From NCBI GenBank assembly GCA_963971225.1, contig CAXARI010000032.1, forward strand, positions 1 to 64,000: a stretch of 64,000 bases of DNA, in the 5' to 3' direction. Position numbers and translations under genes: made by a program. The notes beneath the pieces were generated by a model, which did no database searches, was not told the DNA's origin, and saw only the letters and a list, made by a program, of their open reading frames with translations. This document shows, in pieces, positions 11,425 to 23,059 of this stretch (its first letter is position 1; each line of letters begins with the position of its first letter). This stretch comes from Melieria omissa. Lineage: Eukaryota > Arthropoda > Insecta > Diptera > Ulidiidae.

Positions 11425-11562
11425 GTCTACTACTCTACTTACTATTCGGCAATCATGAACAGATCGATGCGCAAGAGTGACATTAAATGGCTGCCGCGGA
11501 GCCCCCACACGTGTTGCTTCGTTGCTGTCACAACAACGACTGATTGAAAGAGTTTACCTCTG
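11425..11562 (+). repeat. Scrambled satellite junction beside the SINE
   Basis: After a short unassigned piece (CTACTACTCTAC), a 57-bp fragment of unit C (11439-11495, ending GGCTGCC) is joined directly to the right third of the hAT MITE (11496-11562, starting near GCGGAGCCCCC). Normal monomers have hundreds of bases between these two points. The same junction follows SINE copies 2, 3 and 4, so it formed once and was then copied with the SINE. Confidence 0.75.
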
Positions 11563-13970
11563 ATCTATATAACCAATCAAATGCTTGTGGAACCTAAGTA
11601 CGCACAATCACTTTAATCAAAATGGCGTCAAAATTAAGCCAGAGTGACCACCTTTCACCAATTTGGTAAATAAAAAAAATATCCCACCGGCAGCATGATC
11701 GAAATTATGGCTCTTAAATCTCGACCCGTTAACGGATTTTAATAATATTATGCCTTATTATTTAGCTAGACTCGTATGCTTTCTATAATGGTATCAATCA
11801 TCCTTCTATACCCCAAGGTTCGAAAGCAAATCGATTTGGAACGGTGACTTTGAAAAAATTGCTACTTGGGTGCAACCACTAAAATGCTTGTCAACACCAA
11901 ATGCATAAGTGCATATTAATAATTTACCCCTTAAAATTTAGCCAGAGTCTTATGCTTTCTATATTGGTCCCTAACTTTTCATTATCCTTCAGGAATAATG
12001 AGCATATCGATGCGCAAGGAAAACATTGAAAAACTGCCTATTACAAAATACACACTCACCACTAAAGTGCTTATAGATTCCAAACGGTATGGGTTACGTT
12101 AATAAAAAACCCCTTAAAATGTAGCTAGAGATTGCAGCTTTATCAAATTAAATCAATAATTTGATTACTATTCGGCAATCATGAACAGATCGATGCGCAA
12201 GAGTGACATTAAATGGCTGCCTACTGCAAAATCGATAAAATGCTTGTAAAATATGATGATTCTAGGTTTATAGAAAAAATAATAACCTTAAAACCTAGCT
12301 GGAGTTTTGAGCTTTCATAAATGGGGTCAATCTTCTCGCTATCTCAGATAATGCAGGAGAATTTCGTTGTGGAAAAGTGATATCGACCACATGATACATC
12401 TATATCAGGGGTGCCCAAAATCTTCTTATGGAAAAGCAAAAACCAATACATGTAAAGTTGCCCAAAAATATGCAAACAAATTATTTAATTAATTGAATTA
12501 GTTGAAAGCACATTGTGCATTTCGCTTGACCCTGAAAATTATAAGTGAAAAAAATATAATGTTCCCATTTGTCATTGCCGAAAGGCCAACCAATCGCCAA
12601 AACAAAAACTACAACAACAAAAGCATCTAATTTTTTTTCATACATACAATTTCTTGAGGCAACAAAACAAAAATCCGCGCAGCCCCCACACGTGTTGCTT
12701 CGTTGCTGTCACAACAACGACTGATTGAAAGAATGCACCTCTGATCTACATAATCAATCAAATGCTTGTGGAACCTAAGTACGCACAATCACTTTAATCA
12801 AAATGGCGTCAAAATTAAGCCAGAGTGACCACCTTTCACCAATTTGGTAAATAAAAAAAATATCCCACCGCCAGCATGATCGAAATTATGGCTGTTAAAT
12901 CTCGACCCGTTAACGGATTTTAATAATATTATGCCTTATTATTTAGCTAGACTCGTATGCTTTCTATAATGGTATCAATCATCCTTCTATACCCCAAGGT
13001 TCGAAAGCAAATCGATTTGGAACGGTGACTTTGAAAAACTTGCTACTTGGGTGCAACCACTAAAATGCTTGTCAACACCAAATGCATAAGTGCATATTAA
13101 TAATTGACCCCTTAAAATTTAGCCAGAGTCTTATGCTTTCTATATTGGTCCCTACCTTTTCATTATCCTTCAGGAATAATGAGCATATCGATGCGCAAGA
13201 TAACATTGAAAAACTGCCTATTACAAAATACACACTCACCACTAAAGTGCTTATAGATTCCAAACGGTATGGGTTACGTTAATAAAAAACCCCTTAAAAT
13301 GTAGCTAGAGATTGCAGCTTTATCAAATTAAATCAATAATTTGATTACTATTCCGCAATCATGGACAGATCGATGCGCAAAAGTCACATTAAATGGCTGC
13401 CTACTGCAAAATCGATAAAATGCTTGTAAAATATGATGATTCTAGGTTTATAGAAAAAATAATAACCTTAAAACCTAGCTGGAGTTTTGAGCTTTCATAA
13501 ATGGGGTCAATCTTCTCGCTATCTCAGATAATGCAGGAGAATTTCGTTGTGGAAAAGTGATATCGACCACATGATACATCTATATCAGGGGGTGCCCAAA
13601 ATATTCTTATGGAAAAGCAAAAACCAATACATGTAAAGTTGCCCAAAAAATGCAAACAAATTATTTAATTAATTGAATTAGTTGAAAGCACATTGTGCAT
13701 TTCGCTTGACCCTTAAAATTATAAGTGAAAAAAATATTATGTTCCCATTTGTCATTGCCGAAAGGCCAACCAATCGCCAAAACAAAAACTACAACACACA
13801 AGCATCTAATTTTTTTTCATACATAGAATTTCTTGAGGCAACAAAACAAAAATCCGCGCAGCCCCCACACGTGTTGCTTCGTTGCTGTCACAACAACGAC
13901 TGATTGAAAGAATGCACCTCTGATCTATATAACCAATCAAATGCTTGTGGAACCTAAGTACGCACAATCA

Positions 13971-14298
13971 TAATAATAATTGATTGGCACGACAGCCCGC
14001 TTACGCGAGACTAAGGCCTAGCTTCCCGCAACCACCCGTGTTGTGCGTGTGAATTTTGTACGCGGGTGGAAGGGACCTACAGTTTTATGCCGGTTCCGAA
14101 CGGCAGGTTGGGAGCTTTTTCATAGGCAATTTTTACTCTCAGAGGTTTGCCATTTCCAGCTGAGAGGACAGCCACCGAAAGAGAAAACGAGTTTCCCGTT
14201 ATTTTTTTTTAGGTGTTACTACATGCAGAATTCGAACTAGCGTCGCTCTGCATGCGACTCGCTTGGACCGCGCACTAACCAACTGAGCCACGGCGGCT
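13971..14298 (-). mobile_element. tRNA-derived SINE, copy 2
   Basis: I see no difference from copy 1 at 11097-11424; it lies exactly 2874 bp downstream with the same flanking rearrangement. A product of the segmental tandem duplication. Confidence 0.8.
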
Positions 14299-15219
14299 GT
14301 CTACTACTCTACTTACTATTCGGCAATCATGAACAGATCGATGCGCAAGAGTGACATTAAATGGCTGCCGCGGAGCCCCCACACGTGTTGCTTCGTTGCT
14401 GTCACAACAACGACTGATTGAAAGAGTTTACCTCTGATCTATATAACCAATCAAATGCTTGTGGAACCTAAGTACGCACAATCACTTTAATCAAAATGGC
14501 GTCAAAATTAAGCCAGAGTGACCACCTTTCACCAATTTGGTAAATAAAAAAAATATCCCACCGGCAGCATGATCGAAATTATGGCTCTTAAATCTCGACC
14601 CGTTAACGGATTTTAATAATATTATGCCTTATTATTTAGCTAGACTCGTATGCTTTCTATAATGGTATCAATCATCCTTCTATACCCCAAGGTTCGAAAG
14701 CAAATCGATTTGGAACGGTGACTTTGAAAAAATTGCTACTTGGGTGCAACCACTAAAATGCTTGTCAACACCAAATGCATAAGTGCATATTAATAATTTA
14801 CCCCTTAAAATTTAGCCAGAGTCTTATGCTTTCTATATTGGTCCCTAACTTTTCATTATCCTTCAGGAATAATGAGCATATCGATGCGCAAGGAAAACAT
14901 TGAAAAACTGCCTATTACAAAATACACACTCACCACTAAAGTGCTTATAGATTCCAAACGGTATGGGTTACGTTAATAAAAAACCCCTTAAAATGTAGCT
15001 AGAGATTGCAGCTTTATCAAATTAAATCAATAATTTGATTACTATTCGGCAATCATGAACAGATCGATGCGCAAGAGTGACATTAAATGGCTGCCTACTG
15101 CAAAATCGATAAAATGCTTGTAAAATATGATGATTCTAGGTTTATAGAAAAAATAATAACCTTAAAACCTAGCTGGAGTTTTGAGCTTTCATAAATGGGG
15201 TCAATCTTCTCGCTATCTC

Positions 15220-17790
15220 AAATAATGCAGGAGAATTTCGTTGTGGAAAAGTGATATCGACCACATGATACATCTATATCAGGGGGTGCCCAAAATCTTC
15301 TTATGGAAAAGCAAAAACCAATACATGTAAAGTTGCCCAAAAAAAATGCAAACAAATTATTTAATTAGTTGAAAGCACATTGTGCATTTCGCTTGACCCT
15401 TAAAATTATAAGTGAAAAAAATATTGTGTTCCCATTTGTCATTGCCGAAAGGCCAACCAATCGCCAAAACAAAAACTACAACAACAGAAGCATCTAATTT
15501 TTTTTCATACATAGAATTTCTTGAGGCAACAAAACAAAAATCCGCGCAGCCCCCACACGTGTTGCTTCGTTGCTGTCACAACAACGACTGATTGAAAGAA
15601 TGCACCTCTGATCTATATAATCAATCAAATGCTTGTGGAACCTAAGTACGCACAATCACTTTAATCAAAATGGCGTCAAAATTAAGCCAGAGTGACCACC
15701 TTTCACCAATTTGGTAAATAAAAAAATATCCCACCGGCAGCATGATCGAAATTATGGCTGATAAATCTCGACCCGTTAACGGATTTTAATAATATTATGC
15801 CTTATTATTTAGCTAGACTCGTATGCTTTCTATAATGGTATCAATCATCCTTCTATACCCCAAGGTTCGAAAGCAAATCGATTTGGAACGGTGACTTTGA
15901 AAAAATTGCTACTTGGGTGCAACCACTAAAATGCTTGTCAACACCAAATGCATAAGTGCATATTAATAATTTACCCCTTAAAATTTAGCCAGAGTCTTAT
16001 GCTTTCTATATTGGTCCCTACCTTTTCATTATCCTTCAGGAATAATGAGCATATCGATGCGCAAGGATAACATTGAAAAACTGCCTATTACAAAATACAC
16101 ACTCACCACTAAAGTGCTTATAGATTCCAAACGGTATGGGTTACGTTAATAAAAAACCCCTTAAAATGTAGCTAGAGATTGCAGCTTTATCAAATTAAAT
16201 CAATAATTTGATTACTATTCCGCAATCATGAACAGATCGATGCGCAAAAGTGACATTAAATGGCTGCCTACTGCAAAATCGATAAAATGCTTGTAAAATA
16301 TGATGATTCTAGGTTTATAGAAAAAATAATAACCTTAAAACCTAGCTGGAGTTTTGAGCTTTCATAAATGGGGTCAATCTTCTCGCTATCTCAGATAATG
16401 CACGAGAATTTCATTGTGGAAAAGTGATATCGACCACATGATACATCTATATCAGGAGTGCCCAAAATCTTCTTATGGAAAAGCAAAAACCAATACATGT
16501 AAAGTTGCCCAAAAATATGCAAACAAATTATTTAATTAATTGAATTAGTTGAAAGCACATTGTGCATTTCGCTTGACCCTGAAAATTATAAGTGAAAAAA
16601 ATATAATGTTCCCATTTGTCATTGCCGAAAGGCCAACCAATCGCCAAAACAAAAACTACAACAACAAAAGCATCTAATTTTTTTTCATACATACAATTTC
16701 TTGAGGCAACAAAACAAAAATCCGCGCAGCCCCCACACGTGTTGCTTCGTTGCTGTCAAAACAACGACTGATTGAAAGAATGCACCTCTGATCTACATAA
16801 TCAATCAAATGCTTGTGGAACCTAAGTACGCACAATCACTTTAATCCAAATGGCGTCAAAATTAAGCCAGAGTGACCACCTTTCACCAATTTGGTAAATA
16901 AAAAAAATATCCCACCGCCAGCATGATCGAAATTATGGCTGTTAAATCTCGACCCGTTAACGGATTTTAATAATATTATGCCTTATTATTTAGCTAGACT
17001 CGTATGCTTTCTATAATGGTATCAATCATCCTTCTATACCCCAAGGTTCGAAAGCAAATCGATTTGGAACGGTGACTTTGAAAAACTTGCTACTTGGGTG
17101 CAACCACTAAAATGCTTGTCAACACCAAATGCATAAGTGCATATTAATAATTGACCCCTTAAAATGTAGCCAGAGTCTTATGCTTTCTATATTGGTCCCT
17201 ACCTTTTCATTATCCTTCAGGAATAATGAGCATATCGATGCGCAAGGAAAACATTGAAAAACTGCCTATTACAAAATACACACTCACCACTAAAGTGCTT
17301 ATAGATTCCAAACGGTATGGGTTACGTTAATAAAACACCCCTTAAAATGTAGCTAGAGATTGCAGCTTTATCAAATTAAATCAATAATTTGATTACTATT
17401 CCGCAATCATGGACAGATCGATGCGCAAAAGTCACATTAAATGGCTGCCTACTGCAAAATCGATAAAATGCTTGTAAAATATGATGATTCTAGGTTTATA
17501 GAAAAAATAATAACCTTAAAACCTAGCTGGAGTTTTGAGCTTTCATAAATGGGGTCAATCTTCTCGCTATCTCAGATAATGCAGGAGAATTTCGTTGTGG
17601 AAAAGTGATATCGACCACATGATACATCTATATCAGGGGTGCCCAAAATATTCTTATGGAAAAGCAAAAACCAATACATGTAAAGTTGCCCAAAAAATGC
17701 AAACAAATTATTTAATTAATTGAATTAGTTGAAAGCACATTGTGCATTTCGCTTGACCCTTAAAATTATAAGTGAAAAAAATATTATGTT
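15220..17790. repeat. Satellite monomers between the two duplicated blocks
   Basis: Ordinary monomers (anchors near 15369, 16549 and 17729). The monomer starting at 16549 resembles those near 9628 and 12502 (GACCCTGAAAATT variant), showing shared descent. A short variant of the monomer start, lacking one TTGAATTAG step, begins here at 15369 and recurs at 19417, 21854 and 23899. Confidence 0.8.
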
Positions 17791-18018
17791 CCCATTTGTC
17801 ATTGCCGAAAGGCCAACCAATCGCCAAAACAAAAACTACAACAACAAAAGCATCTAATTTTTTTTCATACATAGAATTTCTTGAGGCAACAAAACAAAAA
17901 TCCGCGCAGCCCCCACACGTGTTGCTTCGTTGCTGTCACAACAACGACTGATTGAAAGAATGCACCTCTGATCTATATAACCAATCAAATGCTTGTGGAA
18001 CCTAAGTACGCACAATCA

Positions 18019-18346
18019 TAATAATAATTGATTGGCACGACAGCCCGCTTACGCGAGACTAAGGCCTAGCTTCCCGCAACCACCCGTGTTGTGCGTGTGA
18101 ATTTTGTACGCGGGTGGAAGGGACCTACAGTTTTATGCCGGTTCCGAACGGCAGGTTGGGAGCTTTTTCATAGGCAATTTTTACTCTCAGAGGTTTGCCA
18201 TTTCCAGCTGAGAGGACAGCCACCGAAAGAGAAAACGAGTTTCCCGTTATTTTTTTTTAGGTGTTACTACATGCAGAATTCGAACTAGCGTCGCTCTGCA
18301 TGCGACTCGCTTGGACCGCGCACTAACCAACTGAGCCACGGCGGCT
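18019..18346 (-). mobile_element. tRNA-derived SINE, copy 3
   Basis: Matches copies 1 and 2, with the same C-fragment/MITE junction following it. It lies 4048 bp after copy 2, that is, one duplication unit plus an extra monomer. Confidence 0.8.
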
Positions 18347-19416
18347 GTCTACTACTCTACTTACTATTCGGCAATCATGAACAGATCGATGCGCAAGAGT
18401 GACATTAAATGGCTGCCGCGGAGCCCCCACACGTGTTGCTTCGTTGCTGTCACAACAACGACTGATTGAAAGAGTTTACCTCTGATCTATATAACCAATC
18501 AAATGCTTGTGGAACCTAAGTACGCACAATCACTTTAATCAAAATGGCGTCAAAATTAAGCCAGAGTGACCACCTTTCACCAATTTGGTAAATAAAAAAA
18601 ATATCCCACCGGCAGCATGATCGAAATTATGGCTCTTAAATCTCGACCCGTTAACGGATTTTAATAATATTATGCCTTATTATTTAGCTAGACTCGTATG
18701 CTTTCTATAATGGTATCAATCATCCTTCTATACCCCAAGGTTCGAAAGCAAATCGATTTGGAACGGTGACTTTGAAAAAATTGCTACTTGGGTGCAACCA
18801 CTAAAATGCTTGTCAACACCAAATGCATAAGTGCATATTAATAATTTACCCCTTTAAATTTAGCCAGAGTCTTATGCTTTCTATATTGGTCCCTAACTTT
18901 TCATTATCCTTCAGGAATAATGAGCATATCGATGCGCAAGGAAAACATTGAAAAACTGCCTATTACAAAATACACACTCACCACTAAAGTGCTTATAGAT
19001 TCCAAACGGTATGGGTTACGTTAATAAAAAACCCCTTAAAATGTAGCTAGAGATTGCAGCTTTATCAAATTAAATCAATAATTTGATTACTATTCGGCAA
19101 TCATGAACAGATCGATGCGCAAGAGTGACATTAAATGGCTGCCTACTGCAAAATCGATAAGATGCTTGTAAAATATGATGATTCTAGGTTTATAGAAAAA
19201 ATAATAACCTTAAAACCTAGCTGGAGTTTTGAGCTTTCATAAATGGGGTCAATCTTCTCGCTATCTCAAATAATGCAGGAGAATTTCGTTGTGGAAAAGT
19301 GATATCGACCACATGATACATCTATATCAGGGGGTGCCCAAAATCTTCTTATGGAAAAGCAAAAACCAATACATGTAAAGTTGCCCAAAAAAAATGCAAA
19401 CAAATTATTTAATTAG

Positions 19417-20179
19417 TTGAAAGCACATTGTGCATTTCGCTTGACCCTTAAAATTATAAGTGAAAAAAATATAATGTTCCCATTTGTCATTGCCGAAAGG
19501 CCAACCAATCGCCAAAACAAAAACTACAACAACAGAAGCATCTAATTTTTTTTCATACATAGAATTTCTTGAGGCAATAAAACAAAAATCCGCGCAGCCC
19601 CCACACGTGTTGCTTCGTTGCTGTCACAACAACGACTGATTGAAAGAATGCACCTCTGATCTATATAATCAATCAAATGCTTGTGGAACCTAAGTACGCA
19701 CAATCACTTTAATCAAAATGGCGTCAAAATTAAGCCAAAGTGACCACCTTTCACCAATTTGGTAAATCTCTCTGTTAAATCTCGACCCGTTAACGGATTT
19801 TAATAATATTATGCCTTATGATTTAGCTAGACTCGTATGCTTTCTATAATGGTATCAATCATCCTTCTATACCCCAAGGTTCGAAAGCAAATCGATTTGG
19901 AACGGTGACTTTGAAAAAATTGCTACTTGGGTGCAACCACTAAAATGCTTGTCAACACCAAATGCATAAGTGCATATTAATAATTTAAATTAAATTAAAT
20001 TAAAATTTAGCCAGAGTCTTATGCTTTCTATATTGGTCCCTACCTTTTCATTATCCTTCAGGAATAATGAGCATATCGATGCGCAAGGATAACATTGAAA
20101 AACTGCCTATTACAAAATACACACCCAAAAAAATACATGCCCAAAAAATGCAAACAAATTATTTAATTAATTGAATTAG
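19417..20179. repeat. Shortened satellite monomer
   Basis: The interval between anchors is only 763 bp. One deletion near 19768 joins unit E (after GGTAAAT) to its own later part. Another near 20124 joins unit B (AAAATACACAC) to the left part of the MITE (GCCCAAAAAATGC), removing units C and D. A (TTAAA/AAATT)n stretch replaces the usual TTGACCCC near 19983. The same form recurs at 21854-22616. Confidence 0.8.
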
Positions 20180-20455
20180 TTGAAAGCACATTGTGCATTT
20201 CGCTTGACCCTTAAAATTATATATGTTCCCATTTGTCATTGCCGAAAGGCCAACCAATCGCCAAAACAAAAACTACAACAACAAAAGCATCTAATTTTTT
20301 TTCATACATAGAATTTCTTGAGGCAACAAAACAAAAATCCGCGCAGCCCCCACACGTGTTGCTTCGTTGCTGTCACAACAACGACTGATTGAAAGAATGC
20401 ACCTCTGATCTATATAACCAATCAAATGCTTGTGGAACCTAAGTACGCACAATCA

Positions 20456-20783
20456 TAATAATAATTGATTGGCACGACAGCCCGCTTACGCGAGACTAAG
20501 GCCTAGCTTCCCGCAACCACCCGTGTTGTGCGTGTGAATTTTGTACGCGGGTGGAAGGGACCTACAGTTTTATGCCGGTTCCGAACGGCAGGTTGGGAGC
20601 TTTTTCATAGGCAATTTTTACTCTCAGAGGTTTGCCATTTCCAGCTGAGAGGACAGCCACCGAAAGAGAAAACGAGTTTCCCGTTATTTTTTTTTAGGTG
20701 TTACTACATGCAGAATTCGAACTAGCGTCGCTCTGCATGCGACTCGCTTGGACCGCGCACTAACCAACTGAGCCACGGCGGCT
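20456..20783 (-). mobile_element. tRNA-derived SINE, copy 4
   Basis: Copy made by the 2437-bp duplication, with A and B boxes in the same relative positions near its high-coordinate end. Confidence 0.8.
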
Positions 20784-22892
20784 GTCTACTACTCTACTTA
20801 CTATTCGGCAATCATGAACAGATCGATGCGCAAGAGTGACATTAAATGGCTGCCGCGGAGCCCCCACACGTGTTGCTTCGTTGCTGTCACAACAACGACT
20901 GATTGAAAGAGTTTACCTCTGATCTATATAACCAATCAAATGCTTGTGGAACCTAAGTACGCACAATCACTTTAATCAAAATGGCGTCAAAATTAAGCCA
21001 GAGTGACCACCTTTCACCAATTTGGTAAATAAAAAAAATATCCCACCGGCAGCATGATCGAAATTATGGCTCTTAAATCTCGACCCGTTAACGGATTTTA
21101 ATAATATTATGCCTTATTATTTAGCTAGACTCGTATGCTTTCTATAATGGTATCAATCATCCTTCTATACCCCAAGGTTCGAAAGCAAATCGATTTGGAA
21201 CGGTGACTTTGAAAAAATTGCTACTTGGGTGCAACCACTAAAATGCTTGTCAACACCAAATGCATAAGTGCATATTAATAATTTACCCCTTTAAATTTAG
21301 CCAGAGTCTTATGCTTTCTATATTGGTCCCTAACTTTTCATTATCCTTCAGGAATAATGAGCATATCGATGCGCAAGGAAAACATTGAAAAACTGCCTAT
21401 TACAAAATACACACTCACCACTAAAGTGCTTATAGATTCCAAACGGTATGGGTTACGTTAATAAAAAACCCCTTAAAATGTAGCTAGAGATTGCAGCTTT
21501 ATCAAATTAAATCAATAATTTGATTACTATTCGGCAATCATGAACAGATCGATGCGCAAGAGTGACATTAAATGGCTGCCTACTGCAAAATCGATAAAAT
21601 GCTTGTAAAATATGATGATTCTAGGTTTATAGAAAAAATAATAACCTTAAAACCTAGCTGGAGTTTTGAGCTTTCATAAATGGGGTCAATCTTCTCGCTA
21701 TCTCAAATAATGCAGGAGAATTTCGTTGTGGAAAAGTGATATCGACCACATGATACATCTATATCAGGGGGTGCCCAAAATCTTCTTATGGAAAAGCAAA
21801 AACCAATACATGTAAAGTTGCCCAAAAAAAATGCAAACAAATTATTTAATTAGTTGAAAGCACATTGTGCATTTCGCTTGACCCTTAAAATTATAAGTGA
21901 AAAAAATATAATGTTCCCATTTGTCATTGCCGAAAGGCCAACCAATCGCCAAAACAAAAACTACAACAACAGAAGCATCTAATTTTTTTTCATACATAGA
22001 ATTTCTTGAGGCAATAAAACAAAAATCCGCGCAGCCCCCACACGTGTTGCTTCGTTGCTGTCACAACAACGACTGATTGAAAGAATGCACCTCTGATCTA
22101 TATAATCAATCAAATGCTTGTGGAACCTAAGTACGCACAATCACTTTAATCAAAATGGCGTCAAAATTAAGCCAAAGTGACCACCTTTCACCAATTTGGT
22201 AAATCTCTCTGTTAAATCTCGACCCGTTAACGGATTTTAATAATATTATGCCTTATGATTTAGCTAGACTCGTATGCTTTCTATAATGGTATCAATCATC
22301 CTTCTATACCCCAAGGTTCGAAAGCAAATCGATTTGGAACGGTGACTTTGAAAAAATTGCTACTTGGGTGCAACCACTAAAATGCTTGTCAACACCAAAT
22401 GCATAAGTGCATATTAATAATTTAAATTAAATTAAATTAAAATTTAGCCAGAGTCTTATGCTTTCTATATTGGTCCCTACCTTTTCATTATCCTTCAGGA
22501 ATAATGAGCATATCGATGCGCAAGGATAACATTGAAAAACTGCCTATTACAAAATACACACCCAAAAAAATACATGCCCAAAAAATGCAAACAAATTATT
22601 TAATTAATTGAATTAGTTGAAAGCACATTGTGCATTTCGCTTGACCCTTAAAATTATATATGTTCCCATTTGTCATTGCCGAAAGGCCAACCAATCGCCA
22701 AAACAAAAACTACAACAACAAAAGCATCTAATTTTTTTTCATACATAGAATTTCTTGAGGCAACAAAACAAAAATCCGCGCAGCCCCCACACGTGTTGCT
22801 TCGTTGCTGTCACAACAACGACTGATTGAAAGAATGCACCTCTGATCTATATAACCAATCAAATGCTTGTGGAACCTAAGTACGCACAATCA

Positions 22893-23059
22893 TAATAATA
22901 ATTGATTGGCACGACAGCCCGCTTACGCGAGACTAAGGCCTAGCTTCCCGCAACCACCCGTGTTGTGCGTGTGAATTTTGTACGCGGGTGGAAGGGACCT
23001 ACAGTTTTATGCCGGTTCCGAACGGCAGGTTGGGAGCTTTTTCATAGGCAATTTTTACT
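22893..23059 (-). mobile_element. tRNA-derived SINE, copy 5, head missing
   Basis: Only the tail half is present. The sequence leaves the SINE at about 23059 and goes straight into unit E (GCGTCAAAATTAAGCC), so the A and B boxes are gone. This point is also the right limit of the 2437-bp duplication, marking a recombination breakpoint. Confidence 0.8.

Larger units (their letters stand above)
9330..15219. repeat. Segmental tandem duplication, 2874-bp period
   Basis: From about 9330 the sequence repeats itself at an offset of 2874 bp until 15219, where an A at 15220 replaces the G at 12346. On the left, the match breaks near 9327 (CAAAAGTGAC against CAAGAGTGAC). This gives just over two copies of a unit holding two monomers and a SINE-bearing hybrid monomer. 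I noticed no differences within the span, so it is recent. Confidence 0.85.
17790..23059. repeat. Segmental tandem duplication, 2437-bp period
   Basis: Sequence repeats at an offset of 2437 bp (SINEs at 18019, 20456 and 22893; anchors 19417/21854 and 20180/22617). The unit combines a SINE-bearing hybrid monomer, a shortened monomer and another monomer start. It also holds private features present in both copies: a deletion at GGTAAATCTCTCTGTT (19765, 22202), an AAATT-type microsatellite (about 19983, 22420) and loss of about 14 bp before ATGTTCCC (20221, 22658). The repeat ends where SINE copy 5 is cut. Confidence 0.85.
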
